NCBI GenBank assembly: GCA_900539695.1
Contig: UQDG01000001.1
Span: 62,001 to 126,000, forward strand
Length of the DNA: 64,000 nt
Reading direction: 5' to 3'
Origin: an uncultured Oscillospiraceae bacterium
GTDB lineage: Bacteria; Bacillota; Clostridia; Oscillospirales; Ruminococcaceae
Under the pieces are notes generated by a model. The model saw only the letters and a program-made list of their open reading frames with translations, was not told the DNA's origin and did no database searches. Positions 27,340 through 37,064 of this stretch are shown here, piece after piece; position 1 is the first letter of the stretch; each line of letters starts with the position of its first letter. The position numbers and the translations under genes are program-made.

Positions 27340-28695
27340 ATGCCATTTCCAAAGAAATTTGTTTGGGGTGCGGCTACCGCATCCTATCAGATAGAGGGCG
27401 GCGCGTTTGAGGACGGGCGTGGGGCGTCCATCTGGGATACCTTCAGCCATACGCCGGGCAAGACCAAGGGCGGCGACACCGGCGACGTCGCCTGCGACAG
27501 CTACCACCGCTGGGCCGAGGATATGGAGCTGATGAAAGCCCTGCACCTGCAGGCCTACCGGTTTTCCATCGCCTGGCCGCGCATTTTCCCGGCAGGCACC
27601 GGCGCGGTGAACCCTGCTGGCCTTGCCTGGTACGACCGGTTTGTGGACGCGCTGCTGGCGGCGGGCATCGAGCCGTATGTGACGCTCTACCACTGGGACC
27701 TGCCCCAGGCATTGCAGGATAAGGGCGGCTGGCTGAACGCCGACACCGCCAGGGACTTTGCCGTGTACGCTGCCACGGTGGCGGCGCACTTTAAGGGACG
27801 TGTAAAATATTACTTTACCCTCAACGAGCCGCAGTGCAGCGTGGGGCTGGGCTACAGTGCGGGTGTGCATGCGCCGGGCTATAAACTGGACGATGCAGCG
27901 GTGTTTACTGCCTGGCATAACACGATCTATGCACACTGCCTGGCGGCGGATGCCATCCGCAAAGCCGACCCTGACGCCAAGGTGGGCATGGCTCCCACCG
28001 GGCGCATCTGTACCCCGGCCACTGACAGCCCCGCCGATACTGCCGCCGCCCGCGAAGCCACCTTCGCCCTGGCGGACGGCGATTGGACCTTCACCTACAC
28101 CCCGGCGCTGGACCCGGTGTGCGGCCGCGGCTGGCCCAAAATTGCGGGCGGGCAGACCCAACGGGTGGTGGATGCCATCCCGCAGGAGCAGCTGGACGCC
28201 CTGCCGCTGGGGCGGTTGGACTTTATTGGCATGAACATCTACAACTCCGTCGCGGTGCGGGCCGGAGCCGACGGCAAGCCAGAATTCTGCCCCCGCGCCG
28301 CCGGTCATCCGCGCACGGCCATCGGCTGGCCCATCACCCCCGAAGCTATGGAGTGGGGCCCGCGGTTCCTCCATGAGCGGTACGGCCTGCCCATCTTTAT
28401 CACGGAGAACGGCCTTTCCTGCACTGACCGCATCCACCTGGACGGCAAGGTGCACGACCCGGAGCGCATCGACTTTACCCACCGCTACCTGCTTGCCCTG
28501 CGGCAGGGGATAGAGGCCGGGGCCGATGTGCAGGGTTACTTCCACTGGTCGCTGCTGGATAACTTTGAGTGGAGCGAGGGATACAACGAGCGGTTTGGCC
28601 TGGTGTATGTAGACTACCCCACCGGCACCCGCACCCCCAAGGACAGCGCGGCATGGTATAGGGAAACGATTGACGCCAACGGCGGCAACTTATAA
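27340..28695 (+). CDS. Beta-glucosidase / 6-phospho-beta-glucosidase family GH1
   Basis: 451 residues, the normal GH1 size, with the N-terminal signature FVWGAATASYQIEGG, the acid/base Glu163 in TLNEP and the nucleophile Glu356 in ITENG. The start at 27340 was chosen over an open frame 34 codons longer because GAGGGAGAAG lies just upstream. It should hydrolyse cellobiose or short cello-oligosaccharides in the cytoplasm (no signal peptide). Substrate with or without phosphate cannot be decided; an ABC importer rather than a PTS next to it favours the unphosphorylated sugar. Confidence 0.94.
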   Translation: MPFPKKFVWGAATASYQIEGGAFEDGRGASIWDTFSHTPGKTKGGDTGDVACDSYHRWAEDMELMKALHLQAYRFSIAWPRIFPAGTGAVNPAGLAWYDRFVDALLAAGIEPYVTLYHWDLPQALQDKGGWLNADTARDFAVYAATVAAHFKGRVKYYFTLNEPQCSVGLGYSAGVHAPGYKLDDAAVFTAWHNTIYAHCLAADAIRKADPDAKVGMAPTGRICTPATDSPADTAAAREATFALADGDWTFTYTPALDPVCGRGWPKIAGGQTQRVVDAIPQEQLDALPLGRLDFIGMNIYNSVAVRAGADGKPEFCPRAAGHPRTAIGWPITPEAMEWGPRFLHERYGLPIFITENGLSCTDRIHLDGKVHDPERIDFTHRYLLALRQGIEAGADVQGYFHWSLLDNFEWSEGYNERFGLVYVDYPTGTRTPKDSAAWYRETIDANGGNL

Positions 28696-28709
28696 TGGAA
28701 AAGGTAATT

Positions 28710-29336
28710 ATGAACAGAAAAAATAAGCGGGGATTCACGCTGGTAGAATTGATCGTGGTGCTGGTGATCCTGGCAATTTTGGCATCCCTGCTGATTCCGG
28801 CGCTGACAGGGTATGTGACCAAAGCAAAAAAGCAGGCGGTCATCACCGAAGCGCGGGATGTGTGGACGGCTTCACAGGCTGCGCTGACCGAATGTTACGC
28901 CCTGTACCCGGAAAGCTTTAACGACAAAAGCAATTCCTGCAGATTTACCATTACCGTAAACGGCATGACCTACAAAAATGTGGGCCGCATCACAAACGGC
29001 GCACTGTACGCGATACAGAAAAACCCGAATGATAAGACAGAGGCGGGCAGCTCCAGCCGGAGAGCGGCCGCCCAGGTGCTGAAGTATCTGGAGAGCGACG
29101 GCAAAAATCCGCGCTATACCTTTGGCAACGGCAGCCTGATCAGCAGCGCTGTCAAGCCGAGCGCCTACTTTAAAACTAAGCCTAAGAAAACGGACGTTAT
29201 CATCCAGATCTTCCATACGAAGGAGGGGCAGATCGTAGCCATCAACTTTGCAAAGGATGGCTATATGGCAACCATTGTGCCGGGCCAGGAAACGACCTGC
29301 GAGTATGACGGAGCCTGTATTGCCTCCACGGGCTGA
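28710..29336 (+). CDS. Type IV pilin-like protein with prepilin leader
   Basis: 208 residues from the ATG at 28710, which has GGAAAAGG upstream; an ATG at 28695 overlapping the beta-glucosidase stop is possible. The short basic leader ends in KRG followed by FTLVELIVVLVILAILASLL, the class III signal of type IV pilins and pseudopilins: prepilin peptidase cuts after Gly and methylates the Phe. The rest is a small globular domain with two cysteines near the C-terminus. No other pilus gene is nearby, so it must rely on assembly proteins encoded elsewhere. It stands one base from a sugar-utilisation gene, which is unusual. Confidence 0.85.
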   Translation: MNRKNKRGFTLVELIVVLVILAILASLLIPALTGYVTKAKKQAVITEARDVWTASQAALTECYALYPESFNDKSNSCRFTITVNGMTYKNVGRITNGALYAIQKNPNDKTEAGSSSRRAAAQVLKYLESDGKNPRYTFGNGSLISSAVKPSAYFKTKPKKTDVIIQIFHTKEGQIVAINFAKDGYMATIVPGQETTCEYDGACIASTG

Positions 29337-29351
29337 GATAAGAGAATCAAA

Positions 29352-29382
29352 AAAGGCTCCCCTCATCACAAGGGGAGCCTTT
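29352..29382. terminator. Bidirectional terminator between pilin and fhs
   Basis: AAAGGCTCCCCT pairs with AGGGGAGCCTTT over a 7-base loop with A and T flanks. The same arm sequence recurs at 31343 and 36051. Confidence 0.85.
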
Positions 29383-29407
29383 GCTGTGCCTATTTATATT
29401 GTATAAA

Positions 29408-31069
29408 TCAGAACAGGCCGGTGATCTTGCCGTTCACGTCCACGTCAATATCCATGGCGGCGGGGTGCTTGGGCAGGCCGGGCATCGTCATGATGCTGCC
29501 GCAGACGACGACCACGAAGCCCGCACCGGCGGAGAGCCGCACCTCGCGGACGTTGAGGGTGAAGCCATCCGGCGCGCCGGTCAGCTTGGCGTTGTCGCTG
29601 AAGGAATACTGCGTCTTGGCGATGCAGACCGGCAGGTTGCCGTAGCCCAGGGCGGTCAGCTCGTCCAGCGTCTTTTTGGCGGCGGCGCTGTAGCTGACAC
29701 TGCCTGCACGGTAGATTTTCTTCGCCACAGCATCAATCTTGTCGGTGAGCGGCGCGTCCAGTTCATAGGTGTATTTTACCTGGGCGGTATCGTCCAGAAT
29801 CGACAGCACGGTCTCGGCCAGGGCCTTGCCGCCCTCGCCGCCCTTGGCGAACACCTCGCTCAACGCGCAGGGCACACCGGCCTTGGCGCAGACGTCATAG
29901 ATGACGGCCATCTCCTCCTCGGTGTCGGTGGGGAAGGCGTTGATGCCCACGCAGACCGGCAGGCCGAAGCCCTGCAAATTCTCGATGTGACGTGCCAGAT
30001 TCACAGCGCCGGCCTTCACGGCCTCGGCGTTGGGTTTGTTCAGGTCGGGCTTGGCAACGCCGCCGTGGGATTTCAGCGCACGGACGGTAGCAACCAGCAC
30101 CACAGCGGCGGGATGCAGCCCGGCCGCGCGGCACTTGATGTCCAGGAACTTCTCGGCGCCCAGGTCGGCACCGAAGCCGGCTTCGGTGATCACATAGTCG
30201 GCCAGCTTCAGGCTCAGCTTGGTGGCGATGGCGCTGTTGCAGCCGTGGGCAATGTTGGCGAACGGGCCGCCGTGGATGATGGCGGGGTTGTTCTCCAGCG
30301 TCTGCACCAGGTTGGGGTCAAGGGCGTCCTTCAGCAGGGCGGTCATGGCACCGGCCGCACCGATCTGGCTGGCGGTGACGGGCTGGCCATCGTAGGTGTA
30401 GGCGCAGACGATGCGGGACAGCCGTTCTTTCAGGTCGTTCAGGTCGGTGGCCAGGCAGAACACAGCCATGACCTCGCTGGCGACGGTGATGTCAAAGCCG
30501 TCCTCCCGCGGGGTACCGTTGACCTTGCCGCCCAGGCCGTCCACGATGAACCGCAGCTGGCGGTCGTTCATGTCCATGCAGCGTTTCCAGGTGATGCGGC
30601 GGGGGTCGATGTTGAGCGGGTTGCCCTGCTGGATGGAGTTGTCGATCATGGCGGCCAGCAGGTTGTTGGCGGCACCGATGGCGTGGATGTCGCCGGTAAA
30701 GTGGAGGTTGATGTCCTCCATGGGCACGACCTGGGCGTAGCCGCCGCCGGCCGCGCCGCCCTTGATGCCGAACACGGGGCCCAGGGACGGCTCACGCAGG
30801 CAGAGCATCGTTTTTTTGCCCAGGGCGTTCATGGCGTCGGCCAGGCCCACGCTGGTGGTGGTCTTGCCTTCGCCGGCCGGGGTGGGGCTGATGGCGGTGA
30901 CCAGGACCAGCTTGCCCTCGGGCTTGTCGGCCTTGGCCAGCAGGTGGTTCAGCTTGGCCTTGTAGTGGCCGTAGGGGATGACGTCCTCACCCTGCAGGCC
31001 CAGCTTGGCAGCAATTTCGGTGATGGGCTGCATTTTGGCGGCCTGGGCAATTTCGATGTCGCTCAACAT
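29408..31069 (-). CDS. fhs: Formate--tetrahydrofolate ligase
   Basis: Makes 10-formyl-THF from formate, THF and ATP, supplying PurN and the AICAR formyltransferase of the nearby purine operon. 553 residues, full length, with the P-loop PAGEGKTT (64-71) and the family blocks [21 protein letters not shown] (in part) and FTGDIHAI. The ATG at 31069 has CGGAGG upstream; 14 further in-frame codons reach into the terminator and are not used. The gene is preceded by a ZTP riboswitch and terminator, so it should be switched on when ZMP/ZTP accumulates, the signal of formyl-folate shortage. Confidence 0.98.
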   Translation of the reverse strand: MLSDIEIAQAAKMQPITEIAAKLGLQGEDVIPYGHYKAKLNHLLAKADKPEGKLVLVTAISPTPAGEGKTTTSVGLADAMNALGKKTMLCLREPSLGPVFGIKGGAAGGGYAQVVPMEDINLHFTGDIHAIGAANNLLAAMIDNSIQQGNPLNIDPRRITWKRCMDMNDRQLRFIVDGLGGKVNGTPREDGFDITVASEVMAVFCLATDLNDLKERLSRIVCAYTYDGQPVTASQIGAAGAMTALLKDALDPNLVQTLENNPAIIHGGPFANIAHGCNSAIATKLSLKLADYVITEAGFGADLGAEKFLDIKCRAAGLHPAAVVLVATVRALKSHGGVAKPDLNKPNAEAVKAGAVNLARHIENLQGFGLPVCVGINAFPTDTEEEMAVIYDVCAKAGVPCALSEVFAKGGEGGKALAETVLSILDDTAQVKYTYELDAPLTDKIDAVAKKIYRAGSVSYSAAAKKTLDELTALGYGNLPVCIAKTQYSFSDNAKLTGAPDGFTLNVREVRLSAGAGFVVVVCGSIMTMPGLPKHPAAMDIDVDVNGKITGLF

Positions 31070-31090
31070 TGTACGATTCCTCCGTTTTTG

Positions 31091-31137
31091 TAAAAAAATA
31101 AAGGGCTGCACACACCATACTCCAGTGTATGCAGCCC
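31091..31137 (-). terminator. Expression-platform terminator of the fhs riboswitch
   Basis: GGGCTGCATACAC pairs with GTGTGTGCAGCCC and is followed by TTTATTTTTTT. Its first bases (GGGC) are the last bases of the aptamer's conserved CTGGGC, so ligand binding and termination are mutually exclusive. Confidence 0.9.
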
Positions 31138-31290
31138 AGACGGTCGGCTTAATAGGCGATACTATGCAATTCTAAGCGCCGATGGAGCGGTGCTTAAGCT
31201 GTCAAGCGCGAATTGCGTAGGATTGCCGTAGCAAGGTGAAATCCGCGTCCCCTGTGGTAACTCCACAAAACTCCGTCGGTCAGCGGCCTT
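31134..31290 (-). ncRNA. ZTP (pfl motif) riboswitch upstream of fhs
   Basis: On the minus strand: P1 CCGC, then TGACCGACGG, hairpin P2 GTGG-AGTTA-CCAC, AGGGGA, and P1' GCGG. After a long linker comes CCGACCGTCTGGGC, the 3' half of the motif. The pseudoknot GACGG/CCGTC replaces the usual GGCG/CGCC with matching changes on both sides. The layout is that of the ZTP riboswitch family, whose known targets include fhs and de novo purine genes. The linker of about 100 nt contains extra hairpins (GCAATTC/GAATTGC and AAGCACCG/CGGCGCTT). Confidence 0.9.
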
Positions 31291-31301
31291 GCGATGTATT
31301 T

Positions 31302-31330
31302 ACTGTAGCATAGGGGAGAAGGTTTGTCAA
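31302..31330 (-). promoter_or_regulatory. Promoter of the fhs leader
   Basis: TTGACA, 17 bases, TACAGT on the minus strand; start near 31295, just before the riboswitch P1. Confidence 0.8.
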
Positions 31331-31342
31331 GGGGTACTCATT

Positions 31343-31369
31343 AAAGGCTCCCCTTTGAGGGGAGCCTTT
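31343..31369. terminator. Hairpin overlapping the glycosyltransferase stop codon
   Basis: AAAGGCTCCCCT with AGGGGAGCCTTT around a 3-base loop; its right arm contains the stop codon region of the minus-strand gene. Same arms as the hairpin at 29352. Confidence 0.75.
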
Positions 31370-32156
31370 AGACGCTCCCTTTCCCGCAGCCCCATTTTTG
31401 GAAGTACCGCCCCATGCTGACCAGCTGCATTTTGAACTTGCCTGCATCCCGCATGGGGGCGCGGTGCCAAGCGTGGATGGCGTGGAACTGCGGAGCCAGC
31501 CAGACGGTGCCCTTCCGCAGGACTTTCTGGGTCAGGTCGGCATCCTCGACATACATAAAATAGGCGGGGTCAAAGCCGCCGATCTTTTGCAGCACGTCGG
31601 TGCGCACAGCCATAAAGCTGCCGGTGCAGAACTCGATGCGCCGGGGCGCGGTCAAATCCTCGTCCTGCATGGTGTAGTGGTCGTCAGCTTTTTTGAACGC
31701 TCCACCGAACTTTGGTGCCAGCTGGCGGGCCAGCAGCAGCCAGGGCGTGGGCTTGCGCCGGGGCAGGTGCTGCAAGCGGCCGTCGGGGTAGTGCAGCTGC
31801 GGGGTGGCCATGGCCGCGCCGGGCTGGGCCAGCAGCCATTCGGCCATCGGCTGCAAAATATCCCCGGTCAGAACAATGTCGGGGTTTAAGATAAAATGCA
31901 CGCTGCTGTGCAGTTTGCCAAGCACGGCGTTGTGGCCGCGGCCAAAGCCGACGTTCTCCGGCAGGCAGAGCACCTGCACGCGGGGGTCGGCCCAATCGGT
32001 GTCGGCCAGCTGCTTGCCGCAGCCGTCGGGGCTGGCATTATCGACGATGTACAGTGTAAAATCCGGCGCAGGGGTAAAGTGCAGGATGCTGCGCACCGCA
32101 GCGCAGACTTCCTCGTAATCGCAATACGCCACAATACAGGCGGAAATGGTGGGCAT
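31368..32156 (-). CDS. Glycosyltransferase family 2
   Basis: 262 residues of the GT-A fold, similar to rhamnosyltransferase-like GT2 enzymes: ISACIVAYCDYEEV at the N-terminus, LYIVDNASPDG for the nucleotide, ENVGFGRGHN, the metal site as NPDI in place of DxD, and FMYVEDADLTQKV. No membrane segments, so a cytoplasmic or peripheral enzyme that probably builds a cell-surface polysaccharide. It follows metA with a 28-base gap; no functional link is evident. Sugar donor and acceptor are unknown. Confidence 0.9.
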   Translation of the reverse strand: MPTISACIVAYCDYEEVCAAVRSILHFTPAPDFTLYIVDNASPDGCGKQLADTDWADPRVQVLCLPENVGFGRGHNAVLGKLHSSVHFILNPDIVLTGDILQPMAEWLLAQPGAAMATPQLHYPDGRLQHLPRRKPTPWLLLARQLAPKFGGAFKKADDHYTMQDEDLTAPRRIEFCTGSFMAVRTDVLQKIGGFDPAYFMYVEDADLTQKVLRKGTVWLAPQFHAIHAWHRAPMRDAGKFKMQLVSMGRYFQKWGCGKGSV

Positions 32157-32184
32157 GGGTGGTCTCCTAAAATCAGGTATTGCC

Positions 32185-33114
32185 TTATTTTTCCAGTGCT
32201 TCCAAATGGTTCAAATCATACGGGGTATCCTGGTAGACGTAGTAGTTCAGCCAGTTGGTGTACAGCAGGTAGCCGTGGGCGCGCCAGCGGAACAGCGGGT
32301 CGCGGGAGGGGTCGTCGGCGGGGTAGTAGTTGCAGGGCACGTTGATGGGCTTGCCCGCCTTGACGTCCCGCTTGTACTCGGCGTCCAGGGTGTACTTGTC
32401 GTACTCGGGGTGGCCGATGACGAAGATCTGGCGGCCGGATTCGGTGGAGAGCAGCATCGGGCCTGCTGCATCGCTCTCGGCCAGCACGCGCAGGTCGGGG
32501 CAGGCGTCGATGGCGGCGCGGTCCAGCCCGGCCCAACGGCTGTGGGGGGCGTAGAACACCTCATCGAAGCCGCGCACCAGCGGGTTGGAGGGGCGGGTCA
32601 CGCGATGCTCAAACACGCCGAACATTTTTTCTGGCAGATGCACCTTGGAAATGCCAAAATGGTAGTACAACCCGGCCAGCGCACCCCAGCACAGGTGGAT
32701 GGTGGAGTAGACGTTCTCCTTGGTATAGTCCATGATGGTGCACAACTCGTCCCAGTAGTCCACATCCTCGTAGTCCAGGTCCTCGATGGGCGCGCCGGTG
32801 ATGATCATGCCGTCGAAGCGCTCGTTTCGTATCTCGTCGAAGCTCTTGTAGAAGGCCTTCATGTGCTCCGGCGGGGTGTGGGTGGTGTCGTGGGTGGCGG
32901 TTTTCAAAAAGGTGACCTGCACCTGCAGCGGGCTGTTGGCCAGCAGCCGGGCCAGCTGGGTCTCGGTGACGATCTTGGTGGGCATCAGGTTCAAAATCAG
33001 GATGCGCAGCGGGCGGATGTGCTGGCTCTGGGCACGCTCGCGGTGCATGACAAACACGTTCTCGCGGCTAAGCTCGTCGAACGCGGGCAGCTCTTTCGGG
33101 ATGATCAGCGGCAT
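32185..33114 (-). CDS. metA: Homoserine O-acetyltransferase (MetA family)
   Basis: Activates homoserine for methionine synthesis. The 309-residue protein is a clear MetA-family enzyme with the catalytic Cys142 in HLCWGALAGLYYHFG. Residue 111, in GAPIEDLDYEDV, is Glu. In MetA enzymes Glu at this position selects acetyl-CoA, whereas Gly selects succinyl-CoA, so acetyl transfer is predicted even though the fold is that of the succinyltransferase. The start at 33114 follows AAGGAG. Confidence 0.94.
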   Translation of the reverse strand: MPLIIPKELPAFDELSRENVFVMHRERAQSQHIRPLRILILNLMPTKIVTETQLARLLANSPLQVQVTFLKTATHDTTHTPPEHMKAFYKSFDEIRNERFDGMIITGAPIEDLDYEDVDYWDELCTIMDYTKENVYSTIHLCWGALAGLYYHFGISKVHLPEKMFGVFEHRVTRPSNPLVRGFDEVFYAPHSRWAGLDRAAIDACPDLRVLAESDAAGPMLLSTESGRQIFVIGHPEYDKYTLDAEYKRDVKAGKPINVPCNYYPADDPSRDPLFRWRAHGYLLYTNWLNYYVYQDTPYDLNHLEALEK

Positions 33115-33137
33115 ACATGGTTCTCCTTGGCATTTGG

Positions 33138-33184
33138 CCTTACATTATTATATATATTGTAAGGGGTTACGAGGGAAAATGCAA
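33138..33184 (-). promoter_or_regulatory. metA promoter with overlapping dyad
   Basis: TTGCAT (33179-33184), 17 bases, TACAAT (33156-33161) on the minus strand. The -10 lies in a dyad CCTTACA-N13-TGTAAGG (33138-33164), a likely repressor site. No SAM riboswitch or T-box is visible. Confidence 0.6.
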
Positions 33185-33254
33185 GGATTTTGTTTGGAGC
33201 CTTTATGCACGGCATCTATTTTACTTGTTCACAAATCTTTTGCAATTTACCCTA

Positions 33255-33282
33255 TTGACATTTTGCATCATCGTGCTACAAT
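33255..33282 (+). promoter_or_regulatory. clpB promoter
   Basis: TTGACA, 16 bases, TACAAT; the start falls inside the CIRCE element that follows. Confidence 0.8.
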
Positions 33283-33283
33283 A

Positions 33284-33310
33284 TTAGCAGTCGAACGGAT
33301 AGAGTGCTAA
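33284..33310 (+). promoter_or_regulatory. CIRCE operator (HrcA site) of clpB
   Basis: TTAGCAGTC, 9 bases, GAGTGCTAA: the CIRCE inverted repeat with one mismatch in the left arm (consensus TTAGCACTC). It overlaps the transcription start, the standard position for HrcA repression. Confidence 0.9.
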
Positions 33311-33432
33311 TACAAAATGAGCCCCAGCAGAGAGATGACCAGAACCTGGAAAACACAGCTGGATGGCACTGACTGCCGGTCGTGTATATAAATGAAATTC
33401 TGCGGTATCTGCAAAATAAGGAGGTACGCACT

Positions 33433-36045
<2,613 letters not shown>

Positions 36046-36050
36046 GGGCA

Positions 36051-36072
36051 AGGCTCCCCTCAAGGGGAGCCT
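36051..36072. terminator. Hairpin after clpB
   Basis: AGGCTCCCCT with AGGGGAGCCT around a 2-base loop, 6 bases after the stop. It lacks a T run but has the same arms as the hairpins at 29352 and 31343. Confidence 0.55.
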
Positions 36073-36100
36073 CTAAGCAGCAACATTCATAAACAGCGAA

Positions 36101-36140
36101 ATCTCCCGCTGATTGGGCGCAAACCCAGTCGGCGGGAGAT
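36101..36140. terminator. Hairpin downstream of the S24 repressor gene
   Basis: ATCTCCCGC with GCGGGAGAT, plus an inner GGG/CCC stem, 40 bases beyond the minus-strand repressor stop. On that strand it runs into TTTCGCTGTTT, so it is a plausible terminator. Confidence 0.55.
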
Positions 36141-36180
36141 CTTGTCTACCTTATTATAATAGGGGCGTATTCTGCACCCC

Positions 36181-36795
36181 TCACAGCCCCCGGCACAGGC
36201 CTACGGCTTTGCCCTCGATATGCACCTCGGCCAGTGCAGCGCCGGTGTAGGTCATCAGCGGGTAGGCGGGGTTGAGTGGCTGCAAAACCATCGTAGTGCC
36301 GTCAAAACTTACCTTTTTCAGCGTGGCTTCGTCACCAATGCGCACCACCGCGATCTCCCCGTTCTCTACCTCGGGCTGGCTGCGCACGGCTACCAGGTCG
36401 CCGTCCATGATCTGCGGGGCCATGCTGTCGCCCCGGCAGGTCAGGATGAAATCCGCGTGCCACGCCTCGGGCACGGCCACCTCGCCCTCAATGTTCTGCT
36501 CGGCCAAAATCGGCATGCCGCAGGCAATGCGCCCCACCAGCGGCAGGCGCTTCAGGCGGGGCAGCGGCTCGCACCCCGGGGGCAGGGCAGGGCCGTCCAC
36601 GCCCATCAGGTAGGCGGTGGTGGTGTGCAGCGCGTTGGCAAACAGTTCCACCTTGGCCTGCGGGATGTCCGCCTTGCCGTTCTCGATCTTGCTGATCGAG
36701 CTTTTGTCCTTGTAGCCCAGCTGTTGGGCCAGGTCTTCCACGGTCAGGCCCAGTTCCAGCCGCCGCGCCCTGATGCGGTCGTAAATAGTTGACAT
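36181..36795 (-). CDS. XRE-family repressor with S24 (LexA-like) self-cleaving domain
   Basis: 204 residues in two parts. Residues 8-62 are a Cro/CI helix-turn-helix (LGLTVEDLAQQLGYKDKSSI). Residues about 84-200 are an S24 peptidase with Ser124 (CRGDSMAP) and Lys160 (ATLKKVSF). The cleavage bond is probably Cys92-Gly93 (RIACGMP). This is the plan of phage CI-type and SOS-responsive repressors that cut themselves with RecA. It faces the RepA-like gene across a 269-base region with four similar 17-bp dyads, two of which sit on the two promoters. It suggests an old prophage or satellite control switch. Confidence 0.9.
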   Translation of the reverse strand: MSTIYDRIRARRLELGLTVEDLAQQLGYKDKSSISKIENGKADIPQAKVELFANALHTTTAYLMGVDGPALPPGCEPLPRLKRLPLVGRIACGMPILAEQNIEGEVAVPEAWHADFILTCRGDSMAPQIMDGDLVAVRSQPEVENGEIAVVRIGDEATLKKVSFDGTTMVLQPLNPAYPLMTYTGAALAEVHIEGKAVGLCRGL

Positions 36796-36815
36796 AGCTT
36801 CGCTCCTTTTCTATT

Positions 36816-36844
36816 AGTATAACACAGCGTGGAAAATAATTCAA
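36816..36844 (-). promoter_or_regulatory. Promoter of the S24 repressor
   Basis: TTGAAT, 17 bases, TATACT on the minus strand. Dyad O1 covers its -35 and spacer. Confidence 0.7.
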
Positions 36845-36974
36845 GAGATTTTGCAAAAATTGTTGACTTTTATTCCACTTTGTGGTAGGATAAGGGTGTG
36901 GAATTAGGTTCTACTTTAGGCTGACGCAACTTTTGCGGATTTATTTTTTGTGGGGAAGTGGAACTACATTCAAC
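36829..36974. promoter_or_regulatory. Array of four 17-bp operator-like dyads
   Basis: Four sites of the form GTKGAM-N5-TTCNAN: O1 36829-36845 (GTGGAAAATAATTCAAG), O2 36862-36878 (GTTGACTTTTATTCCAC), O3 36898-36914 (GTGGAATTAGGTTCTAC), O4 36958-36974 (GTGGAACTACATTCAAC). Centre spacings are 33, 36 and 60 bases. They lie between the divergent repressor and RepA-like genes and are the likely binding sites of the S24 repressor. Confidence 0.7.
36863..36891 (+). promoter_or_regulatory. Promoter of the RepA-like ATPase gene
   Basis: TTGACT, 17 bases, TAGGAT, overlapping dyad O2, with the start near 36898 inside O3. Confidence 0.65.
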
Positions 36975-37009
36975 GAGAACGGCAATATATAAAAAAGGAG
37001 AGAGAACAC

Positions 37010-37060
37010 ATGCACAACCACATTTACCCGCAGCCTATCTGCTGCAAGAAAGCGGGGTGA
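37010..37060 (+). CDS. 16-codon leader ORF
   Basis: A short ORF (MHNHIYPQPICCKKAG) with a strong AAAAAAGGAGAG site. Its stop lies 4 bases before the TTG start of the ATPase gene. The position suggests translational coupling: ribosomes ending here could restart at the poor TTG. The peptide may or may not have its own role. Confidence 0.5.
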   Translation: MHNHIYPQPICCKKAG

Positions 37061-37064
37061 GCGC

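Noticed and set aside
31127..31300. 6S RNA upstream of fhs
   Set aside because: Size, promoter and terminator would fit, but the conserved TGACCGACGG, GTGG/CCAC, AGGGGA and CCGACCGTCTGGGC blocks match the ZTP riboswitch instead.
33115..33180. SAM riboswitch or T-box before metA
   Set aside because: The 5' UTR is too short (about 35 nt) for either and shows no matching motif, only a dyad.
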